A stretch of DNA of 64,000 bases. Source: Saccharopolyspora rectivirgula DSM 43747 (GTDB taxonomy: Bacteria > Actinomycetota > Actinomycetes > Mycobacteriales > Pseudonocardiaceae). Below the pieces are notes generated by a model, which made no database searches, was not told the DNA's origin, and saw only the letters and a list, made by a program, of their open reading frames with translations. The DNA is taken from positions 1 through 64,000 of the forward strand of contig NZ_AYJW01000006.1 of assembly GCF_000497205.1 (NCBI RefSeq), given 5' to 3'. Made by a program: the position numbers and the translations under genes. Below are positions 29,752 to 39,140 of this stretch, in pieces. How positions within the stretch are numbered: the first letter of the stretch is position 1; each line of letters begins with the position of its first letter.

Positions 29752-30810
29752 ATGCGGATGCGATCTCTGATCACTGCGGGACTGATCGGCATGTCAGTCG
29801 TCGCAGTCCCGGCCACGGCGGCCGGGCAACCCTCCGGCGATCCGCTCGCTGAGCAGCAGTGGGGGCTCGACCAAGTGCGGGCCCGCGAAGCGTGGGGCAC
29901 GAGCACCGGGGAGGGCGCGGTCATCGCCGTGGTGGACACCGGCGTCGACCTCGAACACCCGGACTTGAAGCCGAACCTGGTCCCCGGCGCCACTTTCGTC
30001 TGCGAAGAAGAGCCAGCGCCCTGCGGGAACGGGGACTGGAAAGGAGTTGACGGGGTAGGACAGGAAACCGACGTGCACGGCACGCACGTCGCCGGCATCG
30101 CCGCGGCGGCGGCCAACAACGGCACCGGCATCGCCGGCGTCGCACCGAACGCCAAGATCATGCCGATCAAGGTGCTGGAGAACGGCTCCGGCTCGTTCGC
30201 CGACATCGCCGCCGGCATTCGCTACGCAGCCGACCACGGTGCCGATGTCATCAACATGAGCCTCGGCGCGCAGCCCGGCGCCCAGCTGCTGACGCTGCTC
30301 GGCCTGCAGTCCGAGGCCAAGGACGCGATCGCCTACGCCCGGGAGAAGGGCGTGGTGGTGATCGCCTCGGCGGGCAACGACACCTTCCCGCTGTGCGCCA
30401 CCCCGGCTTGGGAGCCCGGGGCGCTGTGCGTGACCGCGACCGACCAGGAAGAGAAGCATTCGCTGTACTCCAACTTCGGGATCAAGCCCGACATGAAGGT
30501 GGTCGCCGCCCCGGGCGGGGCCAGTGGGGACTGCACCGAGGACGTGATCTCCACGGTTCCGCGGGGCACCGGCTCGAGCGAGTGCGGGGGCGCCGACTAC
30601 GACGCCTTCGCGGGCACGTCGATGGCCGCCCCGCACGTCTCCGGGGTCGCCGCGCTGCTGGCTGCTCAGGGGCTGGACGCCGACGGGGTGGAGGAAGCGC
30701 TGTTGAGCACGGCGCGCAACCCCTACCTCGACACCCGCGGTGTGTACACCCCGCTCGACGGCTACGGGATCGTCGACGCCGCGGCCGCACTGCACCACCG
30801 CTCCACGTGA
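29752..30810 (+). CDS. secreted subtilisin-family serine protease
   Basis: A 352-residue S8 peptidase. A signal peptide (residues 1-24, LITAGLIGMSVVAVPATAAG) is followed almost at once by the catalytic domain (QQWGLDQVRAREAW), so there is little or no I9 propeptide, as in thermitase-like enzymes. The triad is intact: Asp in VVDTGVDLEHPD, His in VHGTHVAGIAA, Ser in AGTSMAAPHVSG; the oxyanion Asn is in ASAGND. Four further Cys may form disulfides. ATG 29752 has GGGAG upstream. The preceding 280 nt show no gene. Confidence 0.93.
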   Translation: MRMRSLITAGLIGMSVVAVPATAAGQPSGDPLAEQQWGLDQVRAREAWGTSTGEGAVIAVVDTGVDLEHPDLKPNLVPGATFVCEEEPAPCGNGDWKGVDGVGQETDVHGTHVAGIAAAAANNGTGIAGVAPNAKIMPIKVLENGSGSFADIAAGIRYAADHGADVINMSLGAQPGAQLLTLLGLQSEAKDAIAYAREKGVVVIASAGNDTFPLCATPAWEPGALCVTATDQEEKHSLYSNFGIKPDMKVVAAPGGASGDCTEDVISTVPRGTGSSECGGADYDAFAGTSMAAPHVSGVAALLAAQGLDADGVEEALLSTARNPYLDTRGVYTPLDGYGIVDAAAALHHRST

Positions 30811-30815
30811 GAGCT

Positions 30816-30874
30816 GCGCCGGCCGCTCGCCGGCGCCTCGTTGCCGCCCCGGGTGCGCCTGCCGGGGCGGCAAC
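30816..30874 (+). terminator. two tandem hairpins after the subtilase gene
   Basis: The first stem is 8 bp (30816-30823 and 30829-30836) and begins 5 nt after the stop. The second is a 13-bp perfect stem (GTTGCCGCCCCGG at 30840-30852 with 30862-30874). There is no T-run, but the pair should end the protease transcript. Confidence 0.75.
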
Positions 30875-30962
30875 AAACCGAAAAGCCTCGACCAAATCGC
30901 GAAATACGAGGAGAATGGCCCCGCCAGTCGATATGTTGCGCAGATCGCGGAAGGGGTCGTTC

Positions 30963-31139
30963 GTGGACTTCTCCAAGCTGTTCAAGCTGGTCTCGCCGGC
31001 CAAGCACGTTTCGCACGGGCACTCCAGCAGTGCGCCTCGGCGCTACCGCTCCAGCAGCGATCACCGGCGCCGCTTCTCCAGCAGCGATCATCGGCGACGT
31101 CGCTCCTCCAGCGACTACCGACGGCGCAGTCTCAGTTGA
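30963..31139 (+). CDS. 58-residue Ser/Arg-repeat microprotein upstream of a kinase
   Basis: An unrecognised small protein. After VDFSKLFKLVSPAKHVS comes a strongly basic tail with three tandem repeats of the form SSSDHRRR (RSSSDHRRRF, SSSDHRRRR, SSSDYRRR), resembling SR-rich phosphorylation substrates. The DNA shows matching near-repeats of CTCCAGCAGCGATCA. GTG 30963 is chosen because GGAAGGGG lies 6 nt upstream; ATGs at 30915 and 30933 lack properly spaced sites. The kinase gene begins 18 nt after its stop, so the two are probably co-translated. A role as kinase substrate or nucleic-acid binder is inferred only. Confidence 0.55.
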   Translation: MDFSKLFKLVSPAKHVSHGHSSSAPRRYRSSSDHRRRFSSSDHRRRRSSSDYRRRSLS

Positions 31140-31157
31140 CCGGGCCGCCTGCCGACG

Positions 31158-32075
31158 ATGGTGTCCGCTGATACTTCAGCTTCCTACTACTCCGAGGAGA
31201 CCAGCTCACCAGCCACCAGGCAGGTGCTCGCCCCCGGAGAACTGCTCGCCACGGGTTACCGAGTAGTAGCGCACTTGCGCCGGGGGAGCCGGCTCGACGT
31301 CTACGACGTCTGGAGCGAGGACCGGAGCTGCCGCTGCGTGGCCAAGACCCTCCGCCCGGATCGGGCCGACGACCAGCGCGCTCTCGGCTGGCTGCGCAAC
31401 GAGGGCGTCATGCTCACCCAGCTGACCCACCCGAACCTGGTCCGCGGCTACGAGATCGTTCAGACCCTCCCCCCGGTGCGCCCGGCCGTCATCACCGAAA
31501 CCGTGCCCGGCAGCACGCTCGGCTACCTGATAGCCGAGCACGGCCCCCTGGACCCGCCGGACGTGGCGGTGCTGGGGATGCAACTGTGCTCGGTGCTCGG
31601 CTACCTGCACCGGCGCGGCTGGGTGCACTTGGACGTCAAACCATCCAATGTGGTCGCAGTGGGCGGACGAGCGGTGCTGCTGGATCTGAGCCTGGCCTGT
31701 CGGATCGGGGAGCGCAGCTCCGCCGGCACGTTCGACTACCTGTCCCCCGAGCAGGCGCGGGGTGCCGAGATGACCCCGGCCGTGGACGTCTGGGGGCTCG
31801 GCGTCACCCTGTACGAGTCGCTGTGCGGGCGCACCCCGTGGGCCGACTTCTCCCACCGGGAGCGCACCAGCAACGGCGGCCGGTACTACCCGCAGACCGA
31901 TCAGGTGGCCGCCCCGCTGCGCACCTTCCGCAGGGACGTCCCGGCAGCACTGGCCAAACTGGTCGACACGTGCCTGGAACCGGCCCCGGGAGCGCGGCCG
32001 ACCATCGCCGAGGTCTCCGCCCAGCTGAGCGACTGGTGCGGGTTGGACCCGATGACGGTGGGGGCGGAGGACTAG
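31158..32075 (+). CDS. soluble Ser/Thr protein kinase (Hanks type) with degenerate P-loop
   Basis: A 305-residue cytosolic kinase domain without a transmembrane segment or sensor domain. The ATP-binding Lys (CVAKTL), catalytic loop HLDVKPSN, metal-binding DLSLA in place of DFG, and SPEQARG in place of APE are visible. The Gly-rich loop is eroded: LRRGSRLDVY has one of the three usual glycines. Activity is therefore likely but not certain. The stop overlaps the convergent gerW-like gene's stop by 4 nt. It is adjacent to a Ser/Arg-repeat microprotein on the same strand. Confidence 0.85.
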   Translation: MVSADTSASYYSEETSSPATRQVLAPGELLATGYRVVAHLRRGSRLDVYDVWSEDRSCRCVAKTLRPDRADDQRALGWLRNEGVMLTQLTHPNLVRGYEIVQTLPPVRPAVITETVPGSTLGYLIAEHGPLDPPDVAVLGMQLCSVLGYLHRRGWVHLDVKPSNVVAVGGRAVLLDLSLACRIGERSSAGTFDYLSPEQARGAEMTPAVDVWGLGVTLYESLCGRTPWADFSHRERTSNGGRYYPQTDQVAAPLRTFRRDVPAALAKLVDTCLEPAPGARPTIAEVSAQLSDWCGLDPMTVGAED

Positions 32076-32383
32076 CGGCGGCGCCGGAACGCCACCGCGA
32101 AGGCGACCAGCGCGACCGCCAAGGCGATCTGTCCACCGAGCACGATGCGGTTGACGCTGACCGCCGGGTGCCAAGCGACCTTCCCGTCGGCGGAAACGGA
32201 GAACGCGCCGACCGGTTTGCCGACCACGCCCACGCCCCGATCGCCGCCGATCCGGCCGAAGCGGGTCTTCGCCACCGGGACCAGGACGGTGTCGCCCTGC
32301 CGGACGGGTTCGCCGAACACCTGGTTGGGGGCCGGCCGTCCGGCCAGGTCTTGCGGTGTCCCGCTGCGCTCTTCCTCGGCCAT
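32072..32383 (-). CDS. GerW/YtfJ-like sporulation-family protein with C-terminal TM helix
   Basis: A 103-residue protein. The family core is present: VFGEPVRQGDTVLVPVAKTRFG, then VGKPVGAFSVSADGKVAWHPAV. A C-terminal hydrophobic helix (VLGGQIALAVALVAFAVAF) ending in RRRR follows. The usual long Gly-rich loop of GerW/YtfJ proteins is shortened to GRIGGDRGVGV. Function in actinobacteria is unknown. ATG 32383 is chosen over an upstream frame extension. Confidence 0.72.
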   Translation of the reverse strand: MAEEERSGTPQDLAGRPAPNQVFGEPVRQGDTVLVPVAKTRFGRIGGDRGVGVVGKPVGAFSVSADGKVAWHPAVSVNRIVLGGQIALAVALVAFAVAFRRRR

Positions 32384-32437
32384 CGCGTCCCTCCGCAAAC
32401 GGCGCTGTCCTGCTTCCAGTGGCACCAGCCACTGTAG

Positions 32438-33691
32438 TCAGTTCCGCGCCAAGTCGCGGAGGGCCTGCTCGTCCAATCCGGTCAGCTGGCGGACCTCGTC
32501 CGCATCGGTGCCGCCGTTGTCCAGCGCGCGGACGAAGAAGCCGGCCAGCGCCCGGGCGGTGGCCGGTTCGTCGAGCACCGAACCGGTGGTGGCCGCGACG
32601 TAGTCGGCGATCCGCTGCGCCGCCGCCGGGGCGGCTTCCCGGAACGCGCTGAACACCGCGGCGTACCTGGTCACCAGCTGTCCGGGGTGCAGGTCCCAGC
32701 CCTGGTAGAAACCGTGCTCGAGGGAACGCCTGGTCAGCTCGTAGTGCGTGCGCCAGCCGGACCGCACCTGGTCGCCGACGGGCAGCACGTTGGTGGAACC
32801 GTCGGAGAGGAATATGCCGGTACCGGCCGCCGACACCTGCATGACGTGGCGGGCGAAGTCGCAGGCCCGGTGCGCCAGGTGCTGGTGCTCGGCGGTCAAC
32901 CCGCAGCTGGCGGTGTAGTCGTAGGTGCCGAAGTGCAATCCGGACACCCGGCCACCGGCCGCCCGCACGAACCGGGGCAGCGCGATCCGCCCCTCCGCGT
33001 CCACCACGGACTGCGGCGTTTCCACCTGGATTTCGAACCGCAGCGAGTTGTCCGGAATCCCGAGCTGCTGCTCGAGCAGTTCCAGCAGCTCGACGAAGAC
33101 CTCCACCTGCAGCGCGCTGATGACCTTCGGGAAGGTCACCACGAAACCGCTCGGCAGACTGCCCCACTGCTGCAGCAGGGCGGTGAGGAAGATGTCCAAG
33201 GTGCGGATCGAACGGGCTCGCAGCTCGGGGGTGTCGAAGGACTTCACCCGCAACCCGAAGCAGAACGGTTCGGCCCCGTCCTGCAACCACCCGGCGACCA
33301 CCTCGGCGGCGCGTTCGGCGTCGGCGTCCTCGACCTCGTCCGGGCGGTTGCCGTAGCCGTCTTCGAAGTCGATCCGCAAGTCCTCCACCGGTTCCCGGCG
33401 GAGCTTCCAGCGCACCCGCTCGTGCACCGCGGGCGCGATCTGCGGGGCGAGCCCGAGGATGTCGGTGAAGTCCTCGGGCCCACCCGCGTGTTCGTCGAGC
33501 GCGGCGAGCGCCTGCTGACCCCACTCGCGGACCGTGCCGGCCCCCACCTGGTCGGCCGGGACGTAGCAGGTGTGCACCGGTTGCCGCACCTGTTTGGTTC
33601 CGGGGTACACCTGCTCTTTCAGCTCGTCCACGGCGGACAGCCGGGAGAGCCGGGCGGAAACCGCTTCGGACCGCAAGGAAATCCTTGGCAC
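32438..33691 (-). CDS. DUF6986 CitE-like aldolase/lyase family protein
   Basis: A 417-residue protein of the HpcH/HpaI-CitE superfamily, annotated as DUF6986 in actinobacteria. It has LRIDFEDGYGNRPDEVEDAD near residue 107, the metal-ligand Glu in RFEIQVETPQSVVDA and a likely Asp in HFGTYDYTASCGL, on a TIM barrel. The C-terminal GFYQGWDLHPGQLVTRY is specific to this group. It follows malate synthase in the same direction with a 56-nt gap containing a strong hairpin. C-C bond cleavage or formation on a glyoxylate-related metabolite is inferred; the actual substrate is unknown. Confidence 0.82.
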   Translation of the reverse strand: MPRISLRSEAVSARLSRLSAVDELKEQVYPGTKQVRQPVHTCYVPADQVGAGTVREWGQQALAALDEHAGGPEDFTDILGLAPQIAPAVHERVRWKLRREPVEDLRIDFEDGYGNRPDEVEDADAERAAEVVAGWLQDGAEPFCFGLRVKSFDTPELRARSIRTLDIFLTALLQQWGSLPSGFVVTFPKVISALQVEVFVELLELLEQQLGIPDNSLRFEIQVETPQSVVDAEGRIALPRFVRAAGGRVSGLHFGTYDYTASCGLTAEHQHLAHRACDFARHVMQVSAAGTGIFLSDGSTNVLPVGDQVRSGWRTHYELTRRSLEHGFYQGWDLHPGQLVTRYAAVFSAFREAAPAAAQRIADYVAATTGSVLDEPATARALAGFFVRALDNGGTDADEVRQLTGLDEQALRDLARN

Positions 33692-33712
33692 TTACCCGCT
33701 CCTTCCGGGAAC

Positions 33713-33737
33713 CCGGGAGCCCGCTGCGGGCTCCCGG
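33713..33737 (-). terminator. hairpin between malate synthase and DUF6986 genes
   Basis: A perfect inverted repeat with 12-nt arms around one central base (CCGGGAGCCCGC-T-GCGGGCTCCCGG). It lies between two same-strand genes with no T-run, so it may act as a partial terminator or as an mRNA 3'-end stabiliser. Confidence 0.6.
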
Positions 33738-33747
33738 CCGGTGCTAC

Positions 33748-35340
<1,593 letters not shown>

Positions 35341-35487
35341 GGGAAGTCAACCTCTTTCTGCTGCGGGGTATTCGGACGGTGGCTGCTGGCTCACCTTGCC
35401 GCGCGGAGCACGTCTTCGCACCTGGCGATGCGCGACGACGAGGCTCGCATGCGGTACTCCTCAGTTTTTCTGCATCGTGGATGTTAG

Positions 35488-35563
35488 TTTCCATATAGCG
35501 TTCGAAGCAACTGAGCTGTGGCACCCGCAACCGGCTAAACTGCGGCTCAGCCCGCTATGTGGA
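35488..35563. promoter_or_regulatory. paired IclR-type operator half-sites between aceB and iclR
   Basis: TTTCCATATAGCG (35488-35500) and CGCTATGTGGA (35553-35563) share the core TCCAYATAGCG in opposite orientations. The second touches the iclR Shine-Dalgarno (GGAGGGGAG), which suggests autoregulation. The first lies about 150 nt upstream of aceB. Similarity to IclR-family operators (TTCC..GGAA type) is from general knowledge. Confidence 0.5.
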
Positions 35564-35576
35564 GGGGAGTTCAGCA

Positions 35577-36356
35577 ATGACTACTGGCTCGCGCCAGACG
35601 AACGGCAGCGGAGGCGTGCAGTCGGTCGAACGTGCCTTCGAACTCCTCGAGCTGATGGCGGACGCCGGTGGCGAGGTGGCGCTGTCCGAACTCGCCGACA
35701 AGTCCGGGCTCCCGCTGCCGACCATCCACCGCATCGTCCGAACCCTGGTCGCAGCCGGGTACGCCCGCCAGCAGCCGTCCCGCCGCTACGCGCTGGGCTC
35801 CCGACTGATCCGGCTCGGCGAAACCGCCAGCCGCGCCCTCGGCTCCTGGGCCCGCCCCTACCTGGCGGAGCTCACCGAAACCACCGGGGAAACCTCGAAC
35901 ATGGCGGTGCTGGACGGAGACCAAGTCGTCTACGTGGCGCAAGTGCCGTCCCAGCACTCGATGCGGATGTTCACCGAAGTCGGGCGGCGGGTCGACGCGC
36001 ACGCCACCGCGGTCGGCAAAGCCGTCCTGGCGACCCTGCCCCCGGACGAGGTCACCCAGCTGCTCACCCGCAACGGCATGCGCCCGCAAACCGAGCGCAC
36101 CATCACCAGCGTGGACGCCATGCACGAAGAGCTGGCGCGGATCCGCCGGCAGGGCTACGCCGTCGACGACGGCGAGCAGGAAGTCGGGGTGCGCTGCTAC
36201 GCGGTCGCGGTCCCCGGCGCCCCCGCCGGCGCGGCGATCTCCATCAGCGGCCCGGAAGGGCGCATGGTGCGCATCTCCACCGACGAAGTCATCCCGCTGA
36301 TGCAGCGGCTGGCCCGCGAACTGTCCACCGAGCTCAACGTCAGCCGCTCGCACTGA
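35577..36356 (+). CDS. IclR-family transcriptional regulator, AllR-like
   Basis: A 259-residue IclR regulator. The winged helix-turn-helix is at about residues 15-75 (SVERAFELLELMAD, LSELADKSGLPLPTIHRIVRTL) and the effector-binding domain at about 90-250 (GETSNMAVLDGDQVVYVAQV, THATAVGKA-like AHATAVGKAVLA, GYAVDDGEQEVGVRC). AllR-type members bind glyoxylate or allantoin. Next to malate synthase and the allantoin genes, it is probably the glyoxylate-responsive regulator. ATG 35577 has GGAGGGGAG 8 nt upstream; GTG 35559 would be longer. Confidence 0.88.
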   Translation: MTTGSRQTNGSGGVQSVERAFELLELMADAGGEVALSELADKSGLPLPTIHRIVRTLVAAGYARQQPSRRYALGSRLIRLGETASRALGSWARPYLAELTETTGETSNMAVLDGDQVVYVAQVPSQHSMRMFTEVGRRVDAHATAVGKAVLATLPPDEVTQLLTRNGMRPQTERTITSVDAMHEELARIRRQGYAVDDGEQEVGVRCYAVAVPGAPAGAAISISGPEGRMVRISTDEVIPLMQRLARELSTELNVSRSH

Positions 36357-36378
36357 AACCGCGGGGGCACCCCCCGCG

Positions 36379-36864
36379 CTACTCGAACTGCTCGACCAGC
36401 TCGACGACCCGCTGCTCCCACCGCTCCCCGTGCGGTTCCAGGGTCAGCTCGCGGACGTCGTCCGGCCGCCGCTGCAACCGGACGGCCAAGAAGCTGTCGG
36501 CGAGCTGCTCCGCCATCCCCGATCCCCACTCGACCACCACGGCCGACTCGGTGAGATCGGTGTCCAGGTCCAGGTCGTCGATCTCCTCCAAGCCGCCCAA
36601 CCGGTAGGCGTCGACGTGCACCAGGGCCGGCCGGTCCGCCACGTCCGGCCGGTGCACCCGGGCGATCACGAACGTGGGCGACGTGACCGCTCCGGTGACG
36701 CCCATGCCGGCGGCGATGCCCCGGGTGAGCACGGTCTTGCCGGCCCCCAGCGGCCCGTCCAGCAGCACCAGGTCACCGGCCTGCAGCAGGGCCCCCAACC
36801 GACGCCCGAAAGCCAGGGTGTCCTCTTCACGCGGCAGCTCGACCGTCCGCAGGGCAGAGCTCAC
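36379..36864 (-). CDS. tsaE: tRNA threonylcarbamoyladenosine biosynthesis ATPase TsaE
   Basis: A 161-residue P-loop ATPase needed with TsaB and TsaD for t6A37. Walker A GPLGAGKTVLTRG, the SPTFVIARVH motif, HVDAYRLGG and VVVEWGSGM are all in place. GTG 36864 overlaps the stop of the preceding hydrolase gene (GTGA) and has GGGAGG 8 nt upstream. It is separated from tsaB by the purine island, a break in a normally tight cluster. Confidence 0.95.
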   Translation of the reverse strand: MSSALRTVELPREEDTLAFGRRLGALLQAGDLVLLDGPLGAGKTVLTRGIAAGMGVTGAVTSPTFVIARVHRPDVADRPALVHVDAYRLGGLEEIDDLDLDTDLTESAVVVEWGSGMAEQLADSFLAVRLQRRPDDVRELTLEPHGERWEQRVVELVEQFE

Positions 36865-37931
36865 GACCGGCACCTCCCGCACGCTCTCCTCACCAGTTCC
36901 GCCAACTGCTCGGTGACCAGCTCGGGGCGCTCCAGCATCACCTGGTGCCCGGCCCCGCTGACCTTCACCAACCTGGCCGCCGGCAACTCCCCGGCCAGCA
37001 CCTCGGCGTGCGGGGAGAACGGGGTCACCCGGTCCGCCTCGCCAGCGAGGATCAGCACCTCGCACCGGCGCAGCGCCGCCAACGCGGCCCGCCGGTCGTG
37101 CTCGCTGAGGGTGTCCAGGAAATCGGTGACCACCCGCACCGTGGTGGCCCCGATCATCTCCGCCATCAGATCGACGACCTCCGGCGGCACATCGCGGTCG
37201 CCGAAGGAGAGGTTGCGCACCAGCCGCCACGTCACCTGGTCCCCGAGCCGCCGGGTCCGCTCCACCAGCTCCGGCTGCACCCCGGCCAGCACCGCCAAGC
37301 CCCGCGGCAGCGGGTTCCGGCGGGACAACCACGTCTTCCCCAACCCGGAAGACCCCACGTCGCCCGCCGAAGTGCTCATCAACGCCACCCCGCGCACCCG
37401 GTCGCGGAACAGCTCCGGGCGCTGCTCGGCCAACGCCATGATCGTCATGCCGCCCATCGAATGGCCGACCAGCACGACGTCCCCGGTGGGTGCGACGGCC
37501 CGCAGCACCGCGTCGAGATCCCGACCGAGCTGCTCGATCGTGCTGCCGCTCTTGGTGGACTGCCCGGAACGTCCGTGGCTGCGCTGGTCGTACAGCACCA
37601 GGCGGACCGGCGGGTCGGCGAGACCGGGGAGGTCCCGCTGCTGGAAGTGCCAGCACCGGGAATCCAGCGCGAAGCCGTGCACGAAGACCACCGTGACCTC
37701 GGCTTCCGCCCCACCCGCCGGCAGCACTTCCCGCACCACCAGCGGAATCCCGTCATCGGCCGCCACCGTGGACTGGCGGTCGACGGGGAGCCGCCCCAGC
37801 GGCTCCTCCTGGGCGGCGGCGCGCCGGGCCATCGCCCGGGTGCTGTGGGCGAACGCGCCCACCACCGCACCGGTGGCCGCGGCCCCGACCATGCCGCTCA
37901 CCCAAGCGGCCGTCTGCCAGACGGACCTCAC
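36861..37931 (-). CDS. alpha/beta hydrolase with N-terminal hydrophobic segment
   Basis: A 356-residue protein with a possible membrane anchor (WVSGMVGAAATGAVVGAFAH) and a classic hydrolase fold: oxyanion HGFALDS, nucleophile elbow GHSMGGM, Asp in LAGEADRVTPF and a final His in GAGHQVML. The conserved position between alr and tsaE is shared with other actinobacteria. Substrate unknown. GTG 37931 overlaps the alr stop and has GGGAG 5 nt upstream. Confidence 0.88.
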   Translation of the reverse strand: MRSVWQTAAWVSGMVGAAATGAVVGAFAHSTRAMARRAAAQEEPLGRLPVDRQSTVAADDGIPLVVREVLPAGGAEAEVTVVFVHGFALDSRCWHFQQRDLPGLADPPVRLVLYDQRSHGRSGQSTKSGSTIEQLGRDLDAVLRAVAPTGDVVLVGHSMGGMTIMALAEQRPELFRDRVRGVALMSTSAGDVGSSGLGKTWLSRRNPLPRGLAVLAGVQPELVERTRRLGDQVTWRLVRNLSFGDRDVPPEVVDLMAEMIGATTVRVVTDFLDTLSEHDRRAALAALRRCEVLILAGEADRVTPFSPHAEVLAGELPAARLVKVSGAGHQVMLERPELVTEQLAELVRRACGRCRS

Positions 37932-39073
37932 GCGGGCTCCCGCGAGTCCACCACGGTCCGGCTCACCCGCGGCCGGTACATGCCGGTGACGATCTCGTAG
38001 TGGATCGTGCCGATCTTCTCGGCCCACTCGGCAGCGGTCGGCTCACCTCGATCTCCCGGGCCGAACAGCACCACTTCGTCCCCCACCGCCACTGCGTCGT
38101 CCCCGCAGTCGACCACGAGCTGGTCCATGCACACCCGGCCGACCACCGGGCGGCGCTTGCCGGCCAGCCACACCGACATCCGACCGGACAGGGTGCGCGG
38201 CACCCCGTCCGCGTACCCGACGGGAACCAGCGCCAAGGTGGTCGCCCGTTCCGCGGTCCACAGCTGCCCGTAGGAAACACTCTCCCCGGCCTCGATCCGC
38301 TTGGTCAACACCACGGACGAGCGGAACGTCATGGCCGGCCGCAGCCCGTGGTCGCCGTGCTGCGGCACCGGGTCCAGCCCGTAGACGGCGATGCCCGGGC
38401 GCACCAGCTCGAAGTGCAAGTCCGGGCGGGTCAGCACGGCCGCCGAGTTGGCCAGGTGCCGGATGGGGGTCAACCCCGCCGCGCGGGCCTGCTCGTAGGC
38501 CCGCTGGAACCGGTGCGCTTGCTGGTCGATCGACGGGTGGCCGGGTTCGTCGGCGCAAGCCAGGTGCGACCACACCGCGACCACTTCGACGTGCCCGTCG
38601 GCCTGGGCCTTCGCCGCCTCCTCGACCAGCACCGGCCACAGCTCGGCGGGACTGCCGTTGCGGGACAGCCCGGTGTCGATCTTCAAGTGCACCCGGGCGG
38701 TGCGCCCCTGCGCGGCCGCGGCCGCCGCGATCCTCCGCAGTTCACCGCTGGAGGAAGCCGAGAGGTCGATGTCGGCGGCAATGGCCGGGGCGAAATCCAC
38801 GTCCGCGGTGTACAGCCAGCACAGCAGGGGAACGGTGAAGCCGGCCTCGCGCAGCCGCAGCGCCTCGTCGAGGGTGGCCACCCCCAAGCTGTCGGCGCCG
38901 GCTTCGAGCGCGGCCCGGGCGACGTGCACGGCCCCGTGGCCGTACCCGTCGGACTTCACCACGGCCATGGTCCGAGCTCCCGAGTTGCGGGCGAGCCCGG
39001 ACAGCACCGTCACGTTCCGGCGGATCGCGCCGAGATCGATTAGCAGATCAGCGTGGTAGGACTGGGCAGTCAT
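37928..39073 (-). CDS. alr: alanine racemase
   Basis: A 381-residue PLP enzyme that makes D-alanine for peptidoglycan. The PLP-Lys is in TMAVVKSDGYGHG and the second catalytic Tyr in ESVSYGQLW; the C-terminal domain has RVCMDQLVVDCGDD. ATG 39073 is chosen over an upstream frame start because the family begins about there (HADLLIDLGAI). Part of the leftward glmS-acpS-nnr-alr-hydrolase-tsaE series. Confidence 0.96.
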   Translation of the reverse strand: MTAQSYHADLLIDLGAIRRNVTVLSGLARNSGARTMAVVKSDGYGHGAVHVARAALEAGADSLGVATLDEALRLREAGFTVPLLCWLYTADVDFAPAIAADIDLSASSSGELRRIAAAAAAQGRTARVHLKIDTGLSRNGSPAELWPVLVEEAAKAQADGHVEVVAVWSHLACADEPGHPSIDQQAHRFQRAYEQARAAGLTPIRHLANSAAVLTRPDLHFELVRPGIAVYGLDPVPQHGDHGLRPAMTFRSSVVLTKRIEAGESVSYGQLWTAERATTLALVPVGYADGVPRTLSGRMSVWLAGKRRPVVGRVCMDQLVVDCGDDAVAVGDEVVLFGPGDRGEPTAAEWAEKIGTIHYEIVTGMYRPRVSRTVVDSREPA

Positions 39074-39140
39074 GGCCCTGCCATCGTCGCACACCACCCG
39101 GGGACGTTCCGGTGCTCACCCCGGCTGACCAGCGCTCCCG

